Source: an uncultured Tropicimonas sp.
Lineage (GTDB): Bacteria; Pseudomonadota; Alphaproteobacteria; Rhodobacterales; Rhodobacteraceae
Direction: 5' to 3'
NCBI GenBank assembly: GCA_947497945.1
Contig: CANMIP010000002.1
Location: 248,001-312,000, forward strand
DNA length: 64,000 nucleotides
Shown here piece by piece: positions 9,482 through 18,305 of this stretch; within the stretch, counting starts at the first letter, position 1; every line of letters begins with the position of its first letter. The position numbers and the translations under genes are program-made. The notes beneath the pieces are model-generated. The model ran no database searches. It was given only the letters and a program-made list of their open reading frames with translations, and was not told the origin of the DNA.

Positions 9482-10774
9482 ATGACTGACAGAAAAGCGA
9501 CGCTGACTTTCGACGACAAGACGCTCGAACTGCCAATCCATTCGCCTACCCTGGGCCCGGACGTCCTCGACATTCGCAAGCTTTATGCCCAGGGCGACGT
9601 GTTCACCCACGATCCGGGCTTCACCTCGACCTCGGCCTGTGAATCGACCATCACCTTCATCGATGGTGACAAGGGCGAGCTCCTGCATCGCGGGTATCCG
9701 ATCGACCAGCTGGCCAGCGACAGCCATTACCTCGAAGTCTGCTACCTGCTGCTTTACGGGGAGCTGCCGACCCGCGCGCAGATGGAGGATTTCGAGAACC
9801 GCGTGACGCGTCACACGATGCTGCACGACCAGATGACCTTCTTCTACCGTGGCTTCCGCCGCGATGCGCACCCGATGGCGATCGTCGTCGGGGTGCTCGG
9901 CGCCATGTCCGCCTTCTACCACGATTCCACCGACATCACCGATCCCTGGCAGCGCGAGGTCGCCTCGATCCGCCTGATCGCCAAGATGCCGACGCTGGTT
10001 GCCTGGGCCTACAAATACTCTATCGGCCAGCCCTTCGTTTACCCGAAGAACGAGCTCGATTACGCCTCGAACTTCCTCAACATGTGCTTCTCGGTCCCGG
10101 CCGAGCCGTTTGATGTCGACCCGATCCTGTCCCGCGCCATGGACCGCATCTTCACGCTCCATGCCGATCACGAGCAGAACGCATCGACCTCGACCGTGCG
10201 CCTGGCTTCCTCTTCGGGCGCCAACCCGTTCGCCTGTATCGCCGCCGGTGCGGCCTGTCTCTGGGGTCCTGCCCATGGCGGCGCCAACCAGGCCTGCCTC
10301 GAGATGCTGCGGGAAATCGGCACCGTCGACCGGATCCCCGAGTTCATCGCCCGCGCCAAGGACAAGAACGACCCGTTCCGCCTGATGGGCTTCGGCCACC
10401 GCGTCTACAAGAACTTCGACCCGCGCGCGACGGTGATGAAACAGTCCGCCGACGAAGTGCTTGACCTGCTGGGCGTCGAAGACAACCCGACGCTTCAGGT
10501 GGCTAAGGAGCTGGAGCGGCAGGCCGTTGCCGATCCGTATTTCGCCGAGAAGAAGCTCTTCCCGAATGTCGATTTCTACTCGGGCATCATCCTCGAGGCG
10601 ATGGGTTTCCCGACCTCGATGTTCACGCCGATCTTCGCGCTGTCGCGCACCGTCGGCTGGATCTCCCAGTGGCACGAGCAACTCTCCGACCCGGCGCACA
10701 AGATCGGTCGCCCGCGTCAGCTCTACACCGGCGCGCCCTATCGCGACTACGTCCCGGTGGACGAGCGCGGCTGA
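9482..10774 (+). CDS. gltA: Citrate synthase
   Basis: Condenses acetyl-CoA and oxaloacetate to citrate. The start at 9482 ([12 protein letters not shown]) is preferred over an in-frame ATG at 9347 because the latter lies within the gltX coding sequence and adds non-conserved residues. The 430-residue product shows the catalytic histidines in [16 protein letters not shown] and [15 protein letters not shown] and the aspartate segment in [14 protein letters not shown]. It lies 76 bases after gltX and ends before an intrinsic terminator. Confidence 0.96.
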   Translation: MTDRKATLTFDDKTLELPIHSPTLGPDVLDIRKLYAQGDVFTHDPGFTSTSACESTITFIDGDKGELLHRGYPIDQLASDSHYLEVCYLLLYGELPTRAQMEDFENRVTRHTMLHDQMTFFYRGFRRDAHPMAIVVGVLGAMSAFYHDSTDITDPWQREVASIRLIAKMPTLVAWAYKYSIGQPFVYPKNELDYASNFLNMCFSVPAEPFDVDPILSRAMDRIFTLHADHEQNASTSTVRLASSSGANPFACIAAGAACLWGPAHGGANQACLEMLREIGTVDRIPEFIARAKDKNDPFRLMGFGHRVYKNFDPRATVMKQSADEVLDLLGVEDNPTLQVAKELERQAVADPYFAEKKLFPNVDFYSGIILEAMGFPTSMFTPIFALSRTVGWISQWHEQLSDPAHKIGRPRQLYTGAPYRDYVPVDERG

Positions 10775-10804
10775 ACGCCGATCGGACCAAAGAGACCAGA
10801 CAGC

Positions 10805-10834
10805 AAAAAGGGCGGGGAATTCTCCGGCCTTTTT
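10805..10834 (+). terminator. Intrinsic terminator after gltA
   Basis: Dyad with outer arms AAAAAGG and CCTTTTT and an interrupted G+C stem, ending in a T-run. It lies about 30 bases after the gltA stop. Confidence 0.75.
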
Positions 10835-10839
10835 CATTT

Positions 10840-11034
10840 GTTGCCCGCGATTAGGTCCGGGCAAAACCATGGTTCGGAAAGTGGCCCACAGGCAGGAAAC
10901 AGATCCTTTGCCGGATCTCAGCGCCTCTCGTTCGGCTCCCAAATGTCTTGCGTCCCTGTTCTCAATGCACATTCTGAGAGTTGGCTGAGCCCAAGCACAA
11001 CTGGGCGTCAGCTTACTCGGCCTCAAGGCGGGGC
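10840..11034. other. Spacer with mixed composition
   Basis: No supported gene. Base composition drops relative to the flanking genes and continues so through the small disrupted ORF that follows. It may be decayed coding sequence, but no recognisable protein fragment was found here. Confidence 0.4.
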
Positions 11035-11234
11035 ATGCAATTGGAAGAAAAAGACCTCCGAACTCGCCTAATTCGCATTTTAGTCGGTTTAGGGCTGTCA
11101 TTGGTGCATCCTATTTTTTGTTCGTGAATCCAGAGTCCCTTGTACGACCGAAAATGATCACGCAGGCCGCGCTCGTTATTAGCGCCTACCACTTCTTGAA
11201 AGAGGTTCTGGACCTCATAAAAATATTTAGGTGA
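11035..11234 (+). pseudogene. Small membrane ORF split by a -1 frameshift in a T run
   Basis: An ATG preceded by an AAGG opens a frame reading MQLEEKDLRTRLIRILVGLG that hits TGA at 11125. Near a run of six T (11114-11119) another frame continues smoothly as FVNPESLVRPKMITQAALV to a TGA at 11232. Adding one T restores one 66-residue protein with two hydrophobic segments. It could be a recent pseudogene, a sequencing error in the homopolymer, or a slippage-dependent gene. No family was recognised. Confidence 0.4.
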
Positions 11235-11294
11235 ATTGCACCTTAACCAAAGTTGCCGCTCAGCAGCCAAACCGCCACTTCTGAAACGCAAGAA

Positions 11295-11314
11295 GGCCGG
11301 GGAGATCCCCGGCC
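11295..11314 (-). terminator. Terminator hairpin after the lysis operon
   Basis: Perfect 8-base arms GGCCGGGG and CCCCGGCC around a 4-base loop. On the minus strand they are followed by TTCTTG. It sits 26 bases downstream of the last gene of the lysis operon. Confidence 0.65.
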
Positions 11315-11339
11315 CAAATCATTTCTCACAAAAAGCCTC

Positions 11340-11510
11340 TCAGCCCTGCCGCTCAACCAGTTCCTTGAGCGCTGTGTCAAGCCGGTCCGCCGCTTCCTGG
11401 TTCTGTTCCAGCGAGTGGATAAAACGGCGCCCGAGCACGACCTTGCGCACCGCCCGCAAGCCGTCCTGCGCCAGGCGCCAGAGCGCCGTCACCGCGCGTC
11501 CGAAACACAT
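11340..11510 (-). CDS. Small basic protein at the end of the lysis operon
   Basis: 56 residues starting MCFGRAVTALWRLAQDGLRA. It is rich in Arg and Ala with an amphipathic, coil-like C-terminal half (HSLEQNQEAADRLDTALKEL), and has no signal peptide or membrane segment. It lies 26 bases after the 141-residue membrane protein on the same strand and just before a terminator hairpin, so it is probably the last gene of the endolysin/holin operon. The family is not recognised and the start is inferred from context. Confidence 0.6.
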   Translation of the reverse strand: MCFGRAVTALWRLAQDGLRAVRKVVLGRRFIHSLEQNQEAADRLDTALKELVERQG

Positions 11511-11536
11511 GCTATCGCCTGCCCAAGCCACGGTGT

Positions 11537-11962
11537 TTACCTCACCAGCGCGAGAAGCAAGGTCGACAGCGCCAGCGCCCCGGCCACCGGCGCGAGAAAC
11601 GCGCCGCGCCGATAGCCAAAGGAGGTCTCCAGAACCTCGAAATGCAGCACGGCACCGGTCATCATCAGACCCATGACAAGCAGGAGAATCTCGTTCTCGC
11701 TCATCCAGGCCGGTCGCCCGAGTTGCGCCGAGAGCCACCACCAGCCCATGACCATGGCCGACCCCGCCCAGGAGAAGGCCATGCCCAGCGAGAGCGGCGA
11801 CATCCGCATCCCCCAGAGCCACAGGAAAATTGCCGAGATCATCAGCGCCATGATCGTCATCGCGCCGTAAAGGATCTCGGACGTATCGAGATACCCTTGC
11901 AGCAGGAAGGACGAATGCGTCCCGGCAAGAATTATTACAAAGATCGAAAGGGCCTGTTTCAC
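11537..11962 (-). CDS. Polytopic membrane protein in the lysis operon
   Basis: 141 residues with about four to five hydrophobic segments (for example ILYGAMTIMALMISAIFLWLW and ILLLVMGLMMTGAVL) and a short N-terminal segment that may be a membrane anchor. It lies 15 bases downstream of the 64-residue protein. No family is recognised. Position after the endolysin and holin suggests an accessory role in membrane disruption or its control, but that is inference from context only. Confidence 0.75.
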   Translation of the reverse strand: MKQALSIFVIILAGTHSSFLLQGYLDTSEILYGAMTIMALMISAIFLWLWGMRMSPLSLGMAFSWAGSAMVMGWWWLSAQLGRPAWMSENEILLLVMGLMMTGAVLHFEVLETSFGYRRGAFLAPVAGALALSTLLLALVR

Positions 11963-11977
11963 GTCCCCGGTCTCCTC

Positions 11978-12172
11978 TCAGCCCACGCGGTCCCGCGGCA
12001 GGCGTTCGCGGATCAGCGTGGTGATTTCCACGATGATCTCGGTGTTGCGGTTCAGGATGTTTCGGGTCGCATCGTCTTTCTGATGGTCCCGGAACAGCAG
12101 ATAGAAGACCAGGAGCACCCACGGCCCGTGTTCGGTGATCAGGGTGAGCCAAAATCCTTCAGGTACGGGCAT
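11978..12172 (-). CDS. 64-residue single-pass membrane protein overlapping the holin gene
   Basis: The start MPVPEGFWLTLITEHGPWVL lies 14 bases inside the end of the holin gene, indicating translational coupling. One hydrophobic segment near residues 7-25 is followed by a charged tail (RDHQKDDATRNILNRNTEII). The size and topology resemble small phage lysis accessories such as holin partners or XhlA-like proteins, but no family assignment is possible from the sequence alone. Confidence 0.7.
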   Translation of the reverse strand: MPVPEGFWLTLITEHGPWVLLVFYLLFRDHQKDDATRNILNRNTEIIVEITTLIRERLPRDRVG

Positions 12173-12728
12173 TCTTCCACTCCGCAAGGGCTGCGTTCTC
12201 CTGAACCTCGCCCTCGACCACGTCCGGCGCCGCAATCCGCGTCGCTTCCTCGCCAGAGCCAGCCTGCAATGCCTGCAGCGCCGCGATTCCCTCGGTCACC
12301 TGGCCTGCGCGTGCCAGCGTCGAGGCGATGGAACGTTGAAACGCCTGGCCCTTCGCCTGGTGCCGCGCGCCGAAATAGAAGCCGACAATCGCACCCAACA
12401 GCCACCAGAGCGGCTCCGGCACAAGCGCGATCCCCTGCATCCGCGACGCAAACCAGATCGGGTCCACCATCGCCGAAACGAAGAGCCCGAGCGTTCCAAG
12501 CGCCATGGCCGGACGGGGCACGCGGTTGAGACCATCGATCACCGTGTCGAAGGTCGACTTCCGTTCCAGCGCGAACTCGGCTGCGAATTGTGCGAGGGCG
12601 GCCTGCGACAGGGCGGTTTCGCGCGCCGCGCCATTCTCGGCATTTTCGCGAAACACCTGGACCGTCTCCGCAACGACATTTCGGCCGCTGCCAAAAACCG
12701 TCGAGGCAAGTGTATCGATCACACCCAT
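12159..12728 (-). CDS. 3-TM holin of the gene-transfer-release type
   Basis: 189 residues. An N-terminal cytoplasmic region (about 1-75) precedes hydrophobic segments beginning MALGTLGLFVSAMVDPIWFA and LWWLLGAIVGFYFGAR, then a charged tail. This matches the family described as holin of 3TMs for gene-transfer release; the Rhodobacter capsulatus member is needed with its neighbouring endolysin for GTA release. It overlaps the endolysin stop by 10 bases. Function: to form membrane lesions that let the endolysin reach peptidoglycan. Confidence 0.82.
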   Translation of the reverse strand: MGVIDTLASTVFGSGRNVVAETVQVFRENAENGAARETALSQAALAQFAAEFALERKSTFDTVIDGLNRVPRPAMALGTLGLFVSAMVDPIWFASRMQGIALVPEPLWWLLGAIVGFYFGARHQAKGQAFQRSIASTLARAGQVTEGIAALQALQAGSGEEATRIAAPDVVEGEVQENAALAEWKNART

Positions 12729-13330
12729 GCCGCGACCCTCGCCTGGTGTTCGGCCGGCGTCAGACGGAAACGCGGCGAGATGAACTCCTCCGCCCGCTTG
12801 ATCCAGCCCCCCTTGCCGCCATCGCGACGGCGGGCGTATTTGCGGCTCTTCGGGCGGCGATCTGCCAGCGCGTAATAGTAGTTCCGCCGTGCGATGCCAT
12901 AGGCGTCAGCCAGGTGGTTCGGCGCTTTCTCCGCCGCCCGCCCGGCTGCCGCTATGGTCTGCGGTCCGATGGCCCCATCGACCGAGACCTCCTCTCCCAA
13001 CTGCCCAAGGAGCCGCTGCAGGATCTTCACCGCGTTGGAACCCGCATTGACATACATGTCAAAGACGCTCGAATGCAGGCACGCGGGAAGCTCCACGATG
13101 CGCGGGCGGCGGAAGTAATGCTCGATAAAGATCTTCTCGGCCGTTTTGCGATCCAGCTTGCGGACATCATTGACGGTCACGCGCCCGTCCCCGTCGAGGT
13201 CGAGCCCAAGCCTGCGCATGGTTCCGATGGTCACGCCGTATTTCGTGGCGCCGCCCGGATCGTCCGGATCATTCACGAACCCGCCCTCGCGGGCGACGAT
13301 TTCATGTGCGATTGCCTCAATGTTTTTCAT
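12719..13330 (-). CDS. GH108-type N-acetylmuramidase endolysin, holin-associated
   Basis: 203 residues. The N-terminal glycoside hydrolase 108 motif REGGFVNDPDDPGGATKYGV supplies the catalytic glutamate. A C-terminal peptidoglycan-binding region follows (VDGAIGPQTIAAAG). There is no signal peptide, as expected for an enzyme released through a holin. First gene of the minus-strand lysis operon. The same pair exists in R. capsulatus and other Rhodobacteraceae outside the GTA structural cluster. No phage structural genes are nearby, arguing against a prophage. Confidence 0.85.
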   Translation of the reverse strand: MKNIEAIAHEIVAREGGFVNDPDDPGGATKYGVTIGTMRRLGLDLDGDGRVTVNDVRKLDRKTAEKIFIEHYFRRPRIVELPACLHSSVFDMYVNAGSNAVKILQRLLGQLGEEVSVDGAIGPQTIAAAGRAAEKAPNHLADAYGIARRNYYYALADRRPKSRKYARRRDGGKGGWIKRAEEFISPRFRLTPAEHQARVAAWV

Positions 13331-13380
13331 GGAGCCTGTTCCCCGGCATAAATTGATGCCTTCGAAACTCGCCCAAAGTC

Positions 13381-13395
13381 TTTAAGAAGAGTAAA
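13381..13395 (-). promoter_or_regulatory. Possible degenerate CtrA half-site pair before the endolysin
   Basis: On the minus strand TTTA-CTCTTC-TTAAA occurs about 50 bases before the endolysin start. The two halves are six rather than seven bases apart, so this is only a weak match to TTAA-N7-TTAAC. It is listed because orthologous lysis genes are CtrA-dependent in R. capsulatus. Confidence 0.25.
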
Positions 13396-13463
13396 CCAGA
13401 GCGCACGCCAAAAGGCGCAACGCGCGATCGCGCGACCGCATCGACCAAGTGGCCCAAACGAAA

Positions 13464-13495
13464 AACGCCGCGCTCCCAAAAGGATACGCGGCGTT
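13464..13495 (-). terminator. Intrinsic terminator after ccmE
   Basis: Nine-base arms AACGCCGCG and CGCGGCGTT around a 14-base loop. On the minus strand the second arm runs into a T-tract (TTTTT). It is 26 bases after the ccmE stop. Confidence 0.85.
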
Positions 13496-13520
13496 CCTGC
13501 CGTCATCTCTCAAAGCGAGG

Positions 13521-13985
13521 TCAGCTCCCGCTATCCTCTTCCATATGTTGATAGACGCCCTGCTCCTTGAGCGCGTCAACAACCTCTTTCGGCATGTAGG
13601 TCTCGTCATGTCGCGCCAGGATTTCGGTCGCAACGAAGACGCCGTCGACCAGGTTACCGGTCCCGATCATGCCCTGGCCCTCGTCAAAGAGATCCGGCAG
13701 CACCCCGGTATAGGAAACCGGCACCGACGCTCCGCCATCGGTCACCGAAAAGGTGATCGTCTCCCCTTCCCCGCGCACCAGCGTCCCGTCTTCGACCAGC
13801 CCGCCAATGCGGAAGGTTTCCCGCGCCTCGGGCGGCTCGGCCGCCACGTCCGACGGCGCGCGGAAATAGTTGATCCCATCACGCATCGCATAGCCGATCA
13901 GCGCCGTGCTCGCTGCCAGCGCCACGAAGGCCACAAGGATGATCTGCACCCGCCGGCGCTTCTTCAGCCCCTTCATTCCCGTCAT
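13521..13985 (-). CDS. ccmE: Cytochrome c maturation protein CcmE (haem chaperone)
   Basis: Membrane-anchored periplasmic chaperone that binds haem covalently and hands it to apocytochrome c. The 154 residues have an N-terminal anchor (VQIILVAFVALAASTALIGY), an OB-fold body, and the haem-binding histidine in ILARHDETYMPKEV. The protein could begin at either the first or the fourth codon, both Met. It is isolated from other ccm genes and sits just downstream of argC on the same strand. Confidence 0.93.
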   Translation of the reverse strand: MTGMKGLKKRRRVQIILVAFVALAASTALIGYAMRDGINYFRAPSDVAAEPPEARETFRIGGLVEDGTLVRGEGETITFSVTDGGASVPVSYTGVLPDLFDEGQGMIGTGNLVDGVFVATEILARHDETYMPKEVVDALKEQGVYQHMEEDSGS

Positions 13986-14016
13986 CGTCGCTCTCCCCTG
14001 CGTCCAATGGCAATTA

Positions 14017-15045
14017 TCATGGATAGACAGGCGACAGCATCAACCCGGCCGTCTCCTCATATCCCAGCATCAGGTTCGCATTCTGGACAGCTTGCCCGGC
14101 CGAGCCCTTGGCCAGGTTGTCCAGAACCGTGTAGATCGTCGCCCGACCGGATTTCCGCTCGGCCACGACCCCAATATGCACGAAATTCGTCGCCCGCACA
14201 TGCTTCACCGCCGGGACCTCGCCAAACGGAAGCACATGAACGAAGGGTTCGGCGCTGTAGGCTGACGCCAGAGCCTCGTGGATCGCCGCCGCATCCCCGA
14301 GCACATAGCAGGCAGCGAGAATCCCCCGGCTCGCCGGCACCAGGGTCGGCGTGAACTGCACCTCGACCGGGCGCCCCGCCGCCTTTGAAAACTCCTGGTC
14401 GAACTCGCCCAGATGCCGATGCTTGCCGCCCATACCATAGGCGTACCAGTTCTCGCCCAGTTCGGCCTGCAGCAGGTTCTCCTTGAGCGAGCGCCCGGCT
14501 CCCGAGACGCCGACCTTCATGTCGATGATGATCTCGTCGAGATCGACCGCGCCGGCCTTGATCACCGGGATCAGCGAAAACTGCCCCGTTGCTGCGTTGC
14601 AGCCCGTTCCGGCCACCAGCCGCGCGCTCCGGATCTCGTCACGATAGAACTCCGTCAGCCCGTAGACCGCACTCCTCTGGAGCTCCGGCGCCGAATGCGG
14701 TTTTCCGTACCATTTTTCATAGTCGTCCAGGTTGCGAAGCCGAAAATCAGCGCTCAGGTCTACCACCTTAACCCCTTTGGGAAGCGTAGAAATAACAGCC
14801 TGGCTCGTCGCATGCGGCAAAGCGCAAAAACAGAGGTCGATGTTGGAAAAGTCCAACTCCTCAATCCGTTGCAGGGCAGGCAGATCGAGATGCCGCAGAT
14901 GCGGGTAGACCGCCGACATCTCCATCCCGGCCTTGCGGTCGGCCGAGAGCGCAGCGATGCGCAGCCCCGGATGGGTGGCAATCAGACGGACGAGTTCGGC
15001 GCCGGTATATCCGGACGCCCCGAGAATGGCGACATTGTGGTGCAT
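14017..15045 (-). CDS. argC: N-acetyl-gamma-glutamyl-phosphate reductase
   Basis: NADPH-dependent third step of arginine biosynthesis. The start [20 protein letters not shown] is chosen because the nucleotide-binding GASGYTG motif then lies at the N-terminus; an upstream ATG at 15102 adds unrelated residues. The product has 342 residues, with the catalytic cysteine in [11 protein letters not shown] and the active-site histidine in KHRHLGEF. The cysteine motif differs from the NPGCYPT form of many ArgC proteins. It lies downstream of murI on the same strand. Confidence 0.93.
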   Translation of the reverse strand: MHHNVAILGASGYTGAELVRLIATHPGLRIAALSADRKAGMEMSAVYPHLRHLDLPALQRIEELDFSNIDLCFCALPHATSQAVISTLPKGVKVVDLSADFRLRNLDDYEKWYGKPHSAPELQRSAVYGLTEFYRDEIRSARLVAGTGCNAATGQFSLIPVIKAGAVDLDEIIIDMKVGVSGAGRSLKENLLQAELGENWYAYGMGGKHRHLGEFDQEFSKAAGRPVEVQFTPTLVPASRGILAACYVLGDAAAIHEALASAYSAEPFVHVLPFGEVPAVKHVRATNFVHIGVVAERKSGRATIYTVLDNLAKGSAGQAVQNANLMLGYEETAGLMLSPVYP

Positions 15046-15102
15046 GACGGGACCTGCTTGTGAAGTGGTCGTGTTCTTAGGAAAATCTGGGCCGGACCGC
15101 AA

Positions 15103-15915
15103 TCACGCGGCCTGAAACTCGATCCTTCGTCGCAGGAACTGCGTTGCGCGATTGGAGACCGTCGCGGGATCCCCCGTGGTCAGGAAGACCGACTCCGTGC
15201 CCGTCCCGACCATCGCCGGGTGCCGCTCCAGATAATCGGCCAGCGACTCGGCCACGAGATTGGCCTGCGAAAAGACCTTCACCTCCGGACCCAGGGCCTC
15301 GGCGAAGATCGTCTCCATCAGAGGATAATGCGTGCAGCCCAGGATCGCGGCTTCCGGCAATGGCATCTTCCGCTTCAGCGCATCGACATGGCTCCGCACC
15401 AGCGCCTCCGCCAGGATAAGGTCCCCGTCCTCGATCGCATCGACAACACCGCCGCAGGCCTGCGCCTCGACATCGACGCCGATCGCCCGAAACGCCAGTT
15501 CGCGCTGGAACGCCCGGCTCGACACGGTCGCCGGTGTTGCAAACAGCGCCACATGCTGCACGGCGACCTCGCGTGGCGGCGAGTTGTCGCCCCAGTGCCG
15601 CTCGGTCAGCGCCTCTATCAACGGCACGAACACACCCAGCACCCGCTTCTCCGGCGGAATCCAGCTCTCCTGCATCCGCCGCAAGGCGGCCGCGGAAGCC
15701 GTATTGCACGCAAGGATGACGAGATCGCAGCCCGCCTCCCACATCCGCTCCACCGCGGCCGTGGTCAGCTCATAGACATCCTGCGCGTCACGAACCCCGT
15801 AGGGCGCATGTGCATTGTCCCCAAAATAGACGAACGGCACCTCCGGAAGACGCCGGCCCACCGCATCGAGGACAGTCAAACCGCCCAGCCCACTGTCGAA
15901 AATTCCTACAGCCAT
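15103..15915 (-). CDS. murI: Glutamate racemase
   Basis: Makes D-glutamate for peptidoglycan. The 270 residues start with the [19 protein letters not shown] signature. The two catalytic cysteines are in [12 protein letters not shown] and [12 protein letters not shown]. Its ATG overlaps the end of the upstream acyltransferase gene (shared base 15915), so translation is probably coupled. Confidence 0.95.
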   Translation of the reverse strand: MAVGIFDSGLGGLTVLDAVGRRLPEVPFVYFGDNAHAPYGVRDAQDVYELTTAAVERMWEAGCDLVILACNTASAAALRRMQESWIPPEKRVLGVFVPLIEALTERHWGDNSPPREVAVQHVALFATPATVSSRAFQRELAFRAIGVDVEAQACGGVVDAIEDGDLILAEALVRSHVDALKRKMPLPEAAILGCTHYPLMETIFAEALGPEVKVFSQANLVAESLADYLERHPAMVGTGTESVFLTTGDPATVSNRATQFLRRRIEFQAA

Positions 15916-16820
15916 CAGTAAACCCGCGGCCCCCTCTCGCCTTTGTCATCCCGGTGTTTCTCTTCGAACTCGAAGCCGTAATCCAGGGATTTCAAAGGCC
16001 TCGGAGAGAGAGAATAGGTCTCCGAGCGCAGGAAATCCATCATCGCCCGAGGATCGCCCGTATGCTGCTCGAGCCGCTCCTGAGCGATCGGCTCACCGAT
16101 CACCACCCGCACCGGTTCATCGATCCGCTTGCGGAATTCCTTGATCAACAGCGCCAGCCGCAGCGTCGAATGCAGGTGGCTGGCAAACTGGAACAGTCGG
16201 CTGTTATGCCCCTCGAAGAAGATCGGCACCACCGTCGCGTTCGACTTGGCCACCATCTTCGCGGTGAAACTGCGCCAGCCCGGATCCATCGGCCGGGTAT
16301 AGACCTTGGCCGACGTGGACACCGTCCCGCCGGGGAAGACCCCAATCGCGCCGCCCGCATCGAGATAGCGCAGCGCCTCCTTGCGCGTGGCAAGGTTTTC
16401 GCGCATCGCCTCCTTGGTCTCGTCGAAGGAGATCGGCAGGATCACCTTGTCGAGATCCTCGGCCTTCTTGAACACGTTATTGGCCAGGATCCGGAAATCC
16501 CCCCGCACGACGGAGAGGATGTAGCCCATCATCAACCCGTCCAGAATGCCGTAAGGATGGTTGGAGATCAGGATCAGCGGACCATTGGTCGGGATATTGT
16601 TCAGGGAGCCGCCCACCACGTCCAGGCTCAGCCCGTAGCGCGAGACCATGACCCCCCAGAAATCCCTGCCATTGGCGATCTCGTGCTCGTAGCCCTCGGC
16701 ACGGCGGATCAACCCGAGCCGACCCGTCGCATTCTCCAGAACCCGAACCACCGCCCGCCCGCCTCGGGAGCGAACGGAATTGGCATAGGTTATGTCGCGA
16801 GCGACTTGCCTGTCAGGCAT
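15915..16820 (-). CDS. Lysophospholipid acyltransferase family protein (PlsC-like fold)
   Basis: 301 residues beginning [20 protein letters not shown]; an in-frame upstream start at 17030 would add basic low-complexity residues. The catalytic motif is [12 protein letters not shown], an H-x5-D arrangement instead of the usual H-x4-D, followed by the substrate motif GVFPGGTVS. Such proteins acylate lysophospholipids or aminolipids; the exact substrate cannot be read here. A second protein with the same H-x5-D variant is encoded at 53801. Confidence 0.82.
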   Translation of the reverse strand: MPDRQVARDITYANSVRSRGGRAVVRVLENATGRLGLIRRAEGYEHEIANGRDFWGVMVSRYGLSLDVVGGSLNNIPTNGPLILISNHPYGILDGLMMGYILSVVRGDFRILANNVFKKAEDLDKVILPISFDETKEAMRENLATRKEALRYLDAGGAIGVFPGGTVSTSAKVYTRPMDPGWRSFTAKMVAKSNATVVPIFFEGHNSRLFQFASHLHSTLRLALLIKEFRKRIDEPVRVVIGEPIAQERLEQHTGDPRAMMDFLRSETYSLSPRPLKSLDYGFEFEEKHRDDKGERGPRVY

Positions 16821-17078
16821 TTCGAACTTCTCCCGTTTTGACCTGCGGCTTACCCCGGAACGGAGCGCTTTGTCATCATATATGACGGGAATGCGACGAT
16901 TGGGAGGGCTGATCCGGGGGTGATCGACCCGGAGGACGACTGCGCCGAATCGCCATCGTGCTGCGCGGCTCAAGTCCCCATATAGATTTTTCTTGCAACG
17001 GGGATATGATCTCGGCGCAGAGCATGCCACAAGGCCGGTCTAACCGTTCGGCCACCAACAACAAACCGGGTAGTAGAG

Positions 17079-17981
17079 ATGGACTGGGACAAGCTAAGAA
17101 TCTTCCACGCCGTGGCATCCGCCGGCAGCCTTACCCATGCCGGAGATTCGCTGCACCTGTCCCAATCAGCGGTATCACGCCAGATTCGCGCTCTGGAGGA
17201 GAGCCTGAACACCACGCTCTTCCACCGACATGCCCGCGGACTGATCCTGACCGAGCAGGGCGAACTGCTCTATGACGCGACCTCCGGCATGAGCAAACGC
17301 CTCGAAGCCGCCTCCGCCCGCATCCGCGACTCGGAGGAGGAAGTCTTCGGCGAGCTCCGCGTGACCACTGCACATGGCTTCGGCTGCCTCTGGCTCGCGC
17401 CCCGGCTCGAAAAGCTCTACGGCCGCTACCCGGACCTCAATATCGACCTGATGCTGGAAGAGCGCGTGCTCGACCTGCCGATGCGCGAAGCCGATGTCGC
17501 CATCCGGATGAAGGAGCCCTCGCAGGCCGACCTGATCCGCAAGCGCCTGATGACCGTCCGCATGCGGCTCTACGCGACCGAGACCTATATCGAGCAGCAC
17601 GGCCTGCCGACCACGCCGGACGACATGAAGACCCATCGGCTGATCTGCCAGGGCACCTCCTCGACCCAGGTCGCCGCCGGCGCCGCGATGGTGCAATGGC
17701 TGCTCGGTCACGGCGTCACCTCGCGCCTCAACGTGAACAACTATTTCGGCGTTCTGCAATGCGTGCAGAACCATCTCGGCGTGGGTGTCCTGCCCGATTA
17801 CATCGTCGAGACTGACCCGAATCTGGTTCGCGTCCTGCCCGAGGTCGAAAGCGCCGAAGTGCCGGTCTTCCTCGCCTATCCGGAAGAACTGCGCCAATCC
17901 AAGCGCATCGCCGCCTTCCGGGACTTCGTCGTCGAGGAAATCCAGCTCGCGCGGCGGCGCGGCGACAGCGACGAAGGCTGA
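17079..17981 (+). CDS. LysR-family transcriptional regulator
   Basis: 300 residues. N-terminal winged helix (MDWDKLRIFHAVASAGSLTH to SQSAVSRQIRALEESL), then a substrate-binding-like effector domain. The gene is divergent from the acyltransferase gene across 258 bases. A dyad GTTGC-TCAT-GCAAC, the kind of inverted repeat LysR proteins bind, lies 12 bases after its stop and precedes a terminated transcript-sized interval. No target enzyme gene is adjacent, so the ligand is unknown. Confidence 0.9.
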   Translation: MDWDKLRIFHAVASAGSLTHAGDSLHLSQSAVSRQIRALEESLNTTLFHRHARGLILTEQGELLYDATSGMSKRLEAASARIRDSEEEVFGELRVTTAHGFGCLWLAPRLEKLYGRYPDLNIDLMLEERVLDLPMREADVAIRMKEPSQADLIRKRLMTVRMRLYATETYIEQHGLPTTPDDMKTHRLICQGTSSTQVAAGAAMVQWLLGHGVTSRLNVNNYFGVLQCVQNHLGVGVLPDYIVETDPNLVRVLPEVESAEVPVFLAYPEELRQSKRIAAFRDFVVEEIQLARRRGDSDEG

Positions 17982-17992
17982 CCCCTGTTTTC

Positions 17993-18006
17993 GTTGCTCA
18001 TGCAAC
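17993..18006 (+). promoter_or_regulatory. Dyad resembling a LysR-type operator
   Basis: Five-base arms GTTGC and GCAAC around TCAT. This fits the T-N11-A style of LysR-family operators. It lies between the regulator stop and the terminated interval described next. Confidence 0.35.
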
Positions 18007-18154
18007 ACAGGCATGACTGCTATTCGGCGCTGCGGCAACTTTGGCCTTGAATGCGCGGCTCCCGCTTTCTACATCGAAGTTATCGACGGACGGTTTCGTT
18101 CGTCTTTACCTCCCTGTTGGACTTGGGCCGAGATTTGATCTCGGCCTTTTTTTT
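18007..18154 (+). ncRNA. Candidate small RNA or micro-ORF ending in a strong terminator
   Basis: About 150 bases between the LysR-type dyad and an eight-T terminator, without a recognised gene. It contains several short stems and a CCTCCC tract just before the terminator. A 42-codon ATG frame starting MTAIRRCGNFGLECAAP runs through it but has no clear ribosome binding site. It may instead be only the 3' untranslated region of the LysR gene. Confidence 0.3.
18126..18154 (+). terminator. Strong intrinsic terminator
   Basis: Eight-base arms GGCCGAGA and TCTCGGCC around a five-base loop, followed by eight T. Confidence 0.92.
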
Positions 18155-18305
18155 GGAGTCGAGGAGCCGAGCTGTGCCGCTGCCGCCCGAAGACAGGCAC
18201 GCGCCCCGGAAAACAGGGGCGAAACAGGTCCCCGGCAATGCAAAGCAACATTTGGAATCGACCCGGCTTGCGCTAAAGTACCAGTAATTTCATCGGAGGA
18301 TTCCT

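Noticed and set aside
10775-13400. Prophage interpretation of the endolysin/holin region
   Set aside because: No integrase, terminase, portal, capsid or tail genes and no attachment-site duplication were seen; GTA-type lysis fits better.
18007-18154. Assigning the candidate RNA to the CcsR/Cuckoo small-RNA family because of the CCTCCC tract
   Set aside because: The tract is shorter than the family motif and is not in a clear hairpin loop, so the name is not justified.
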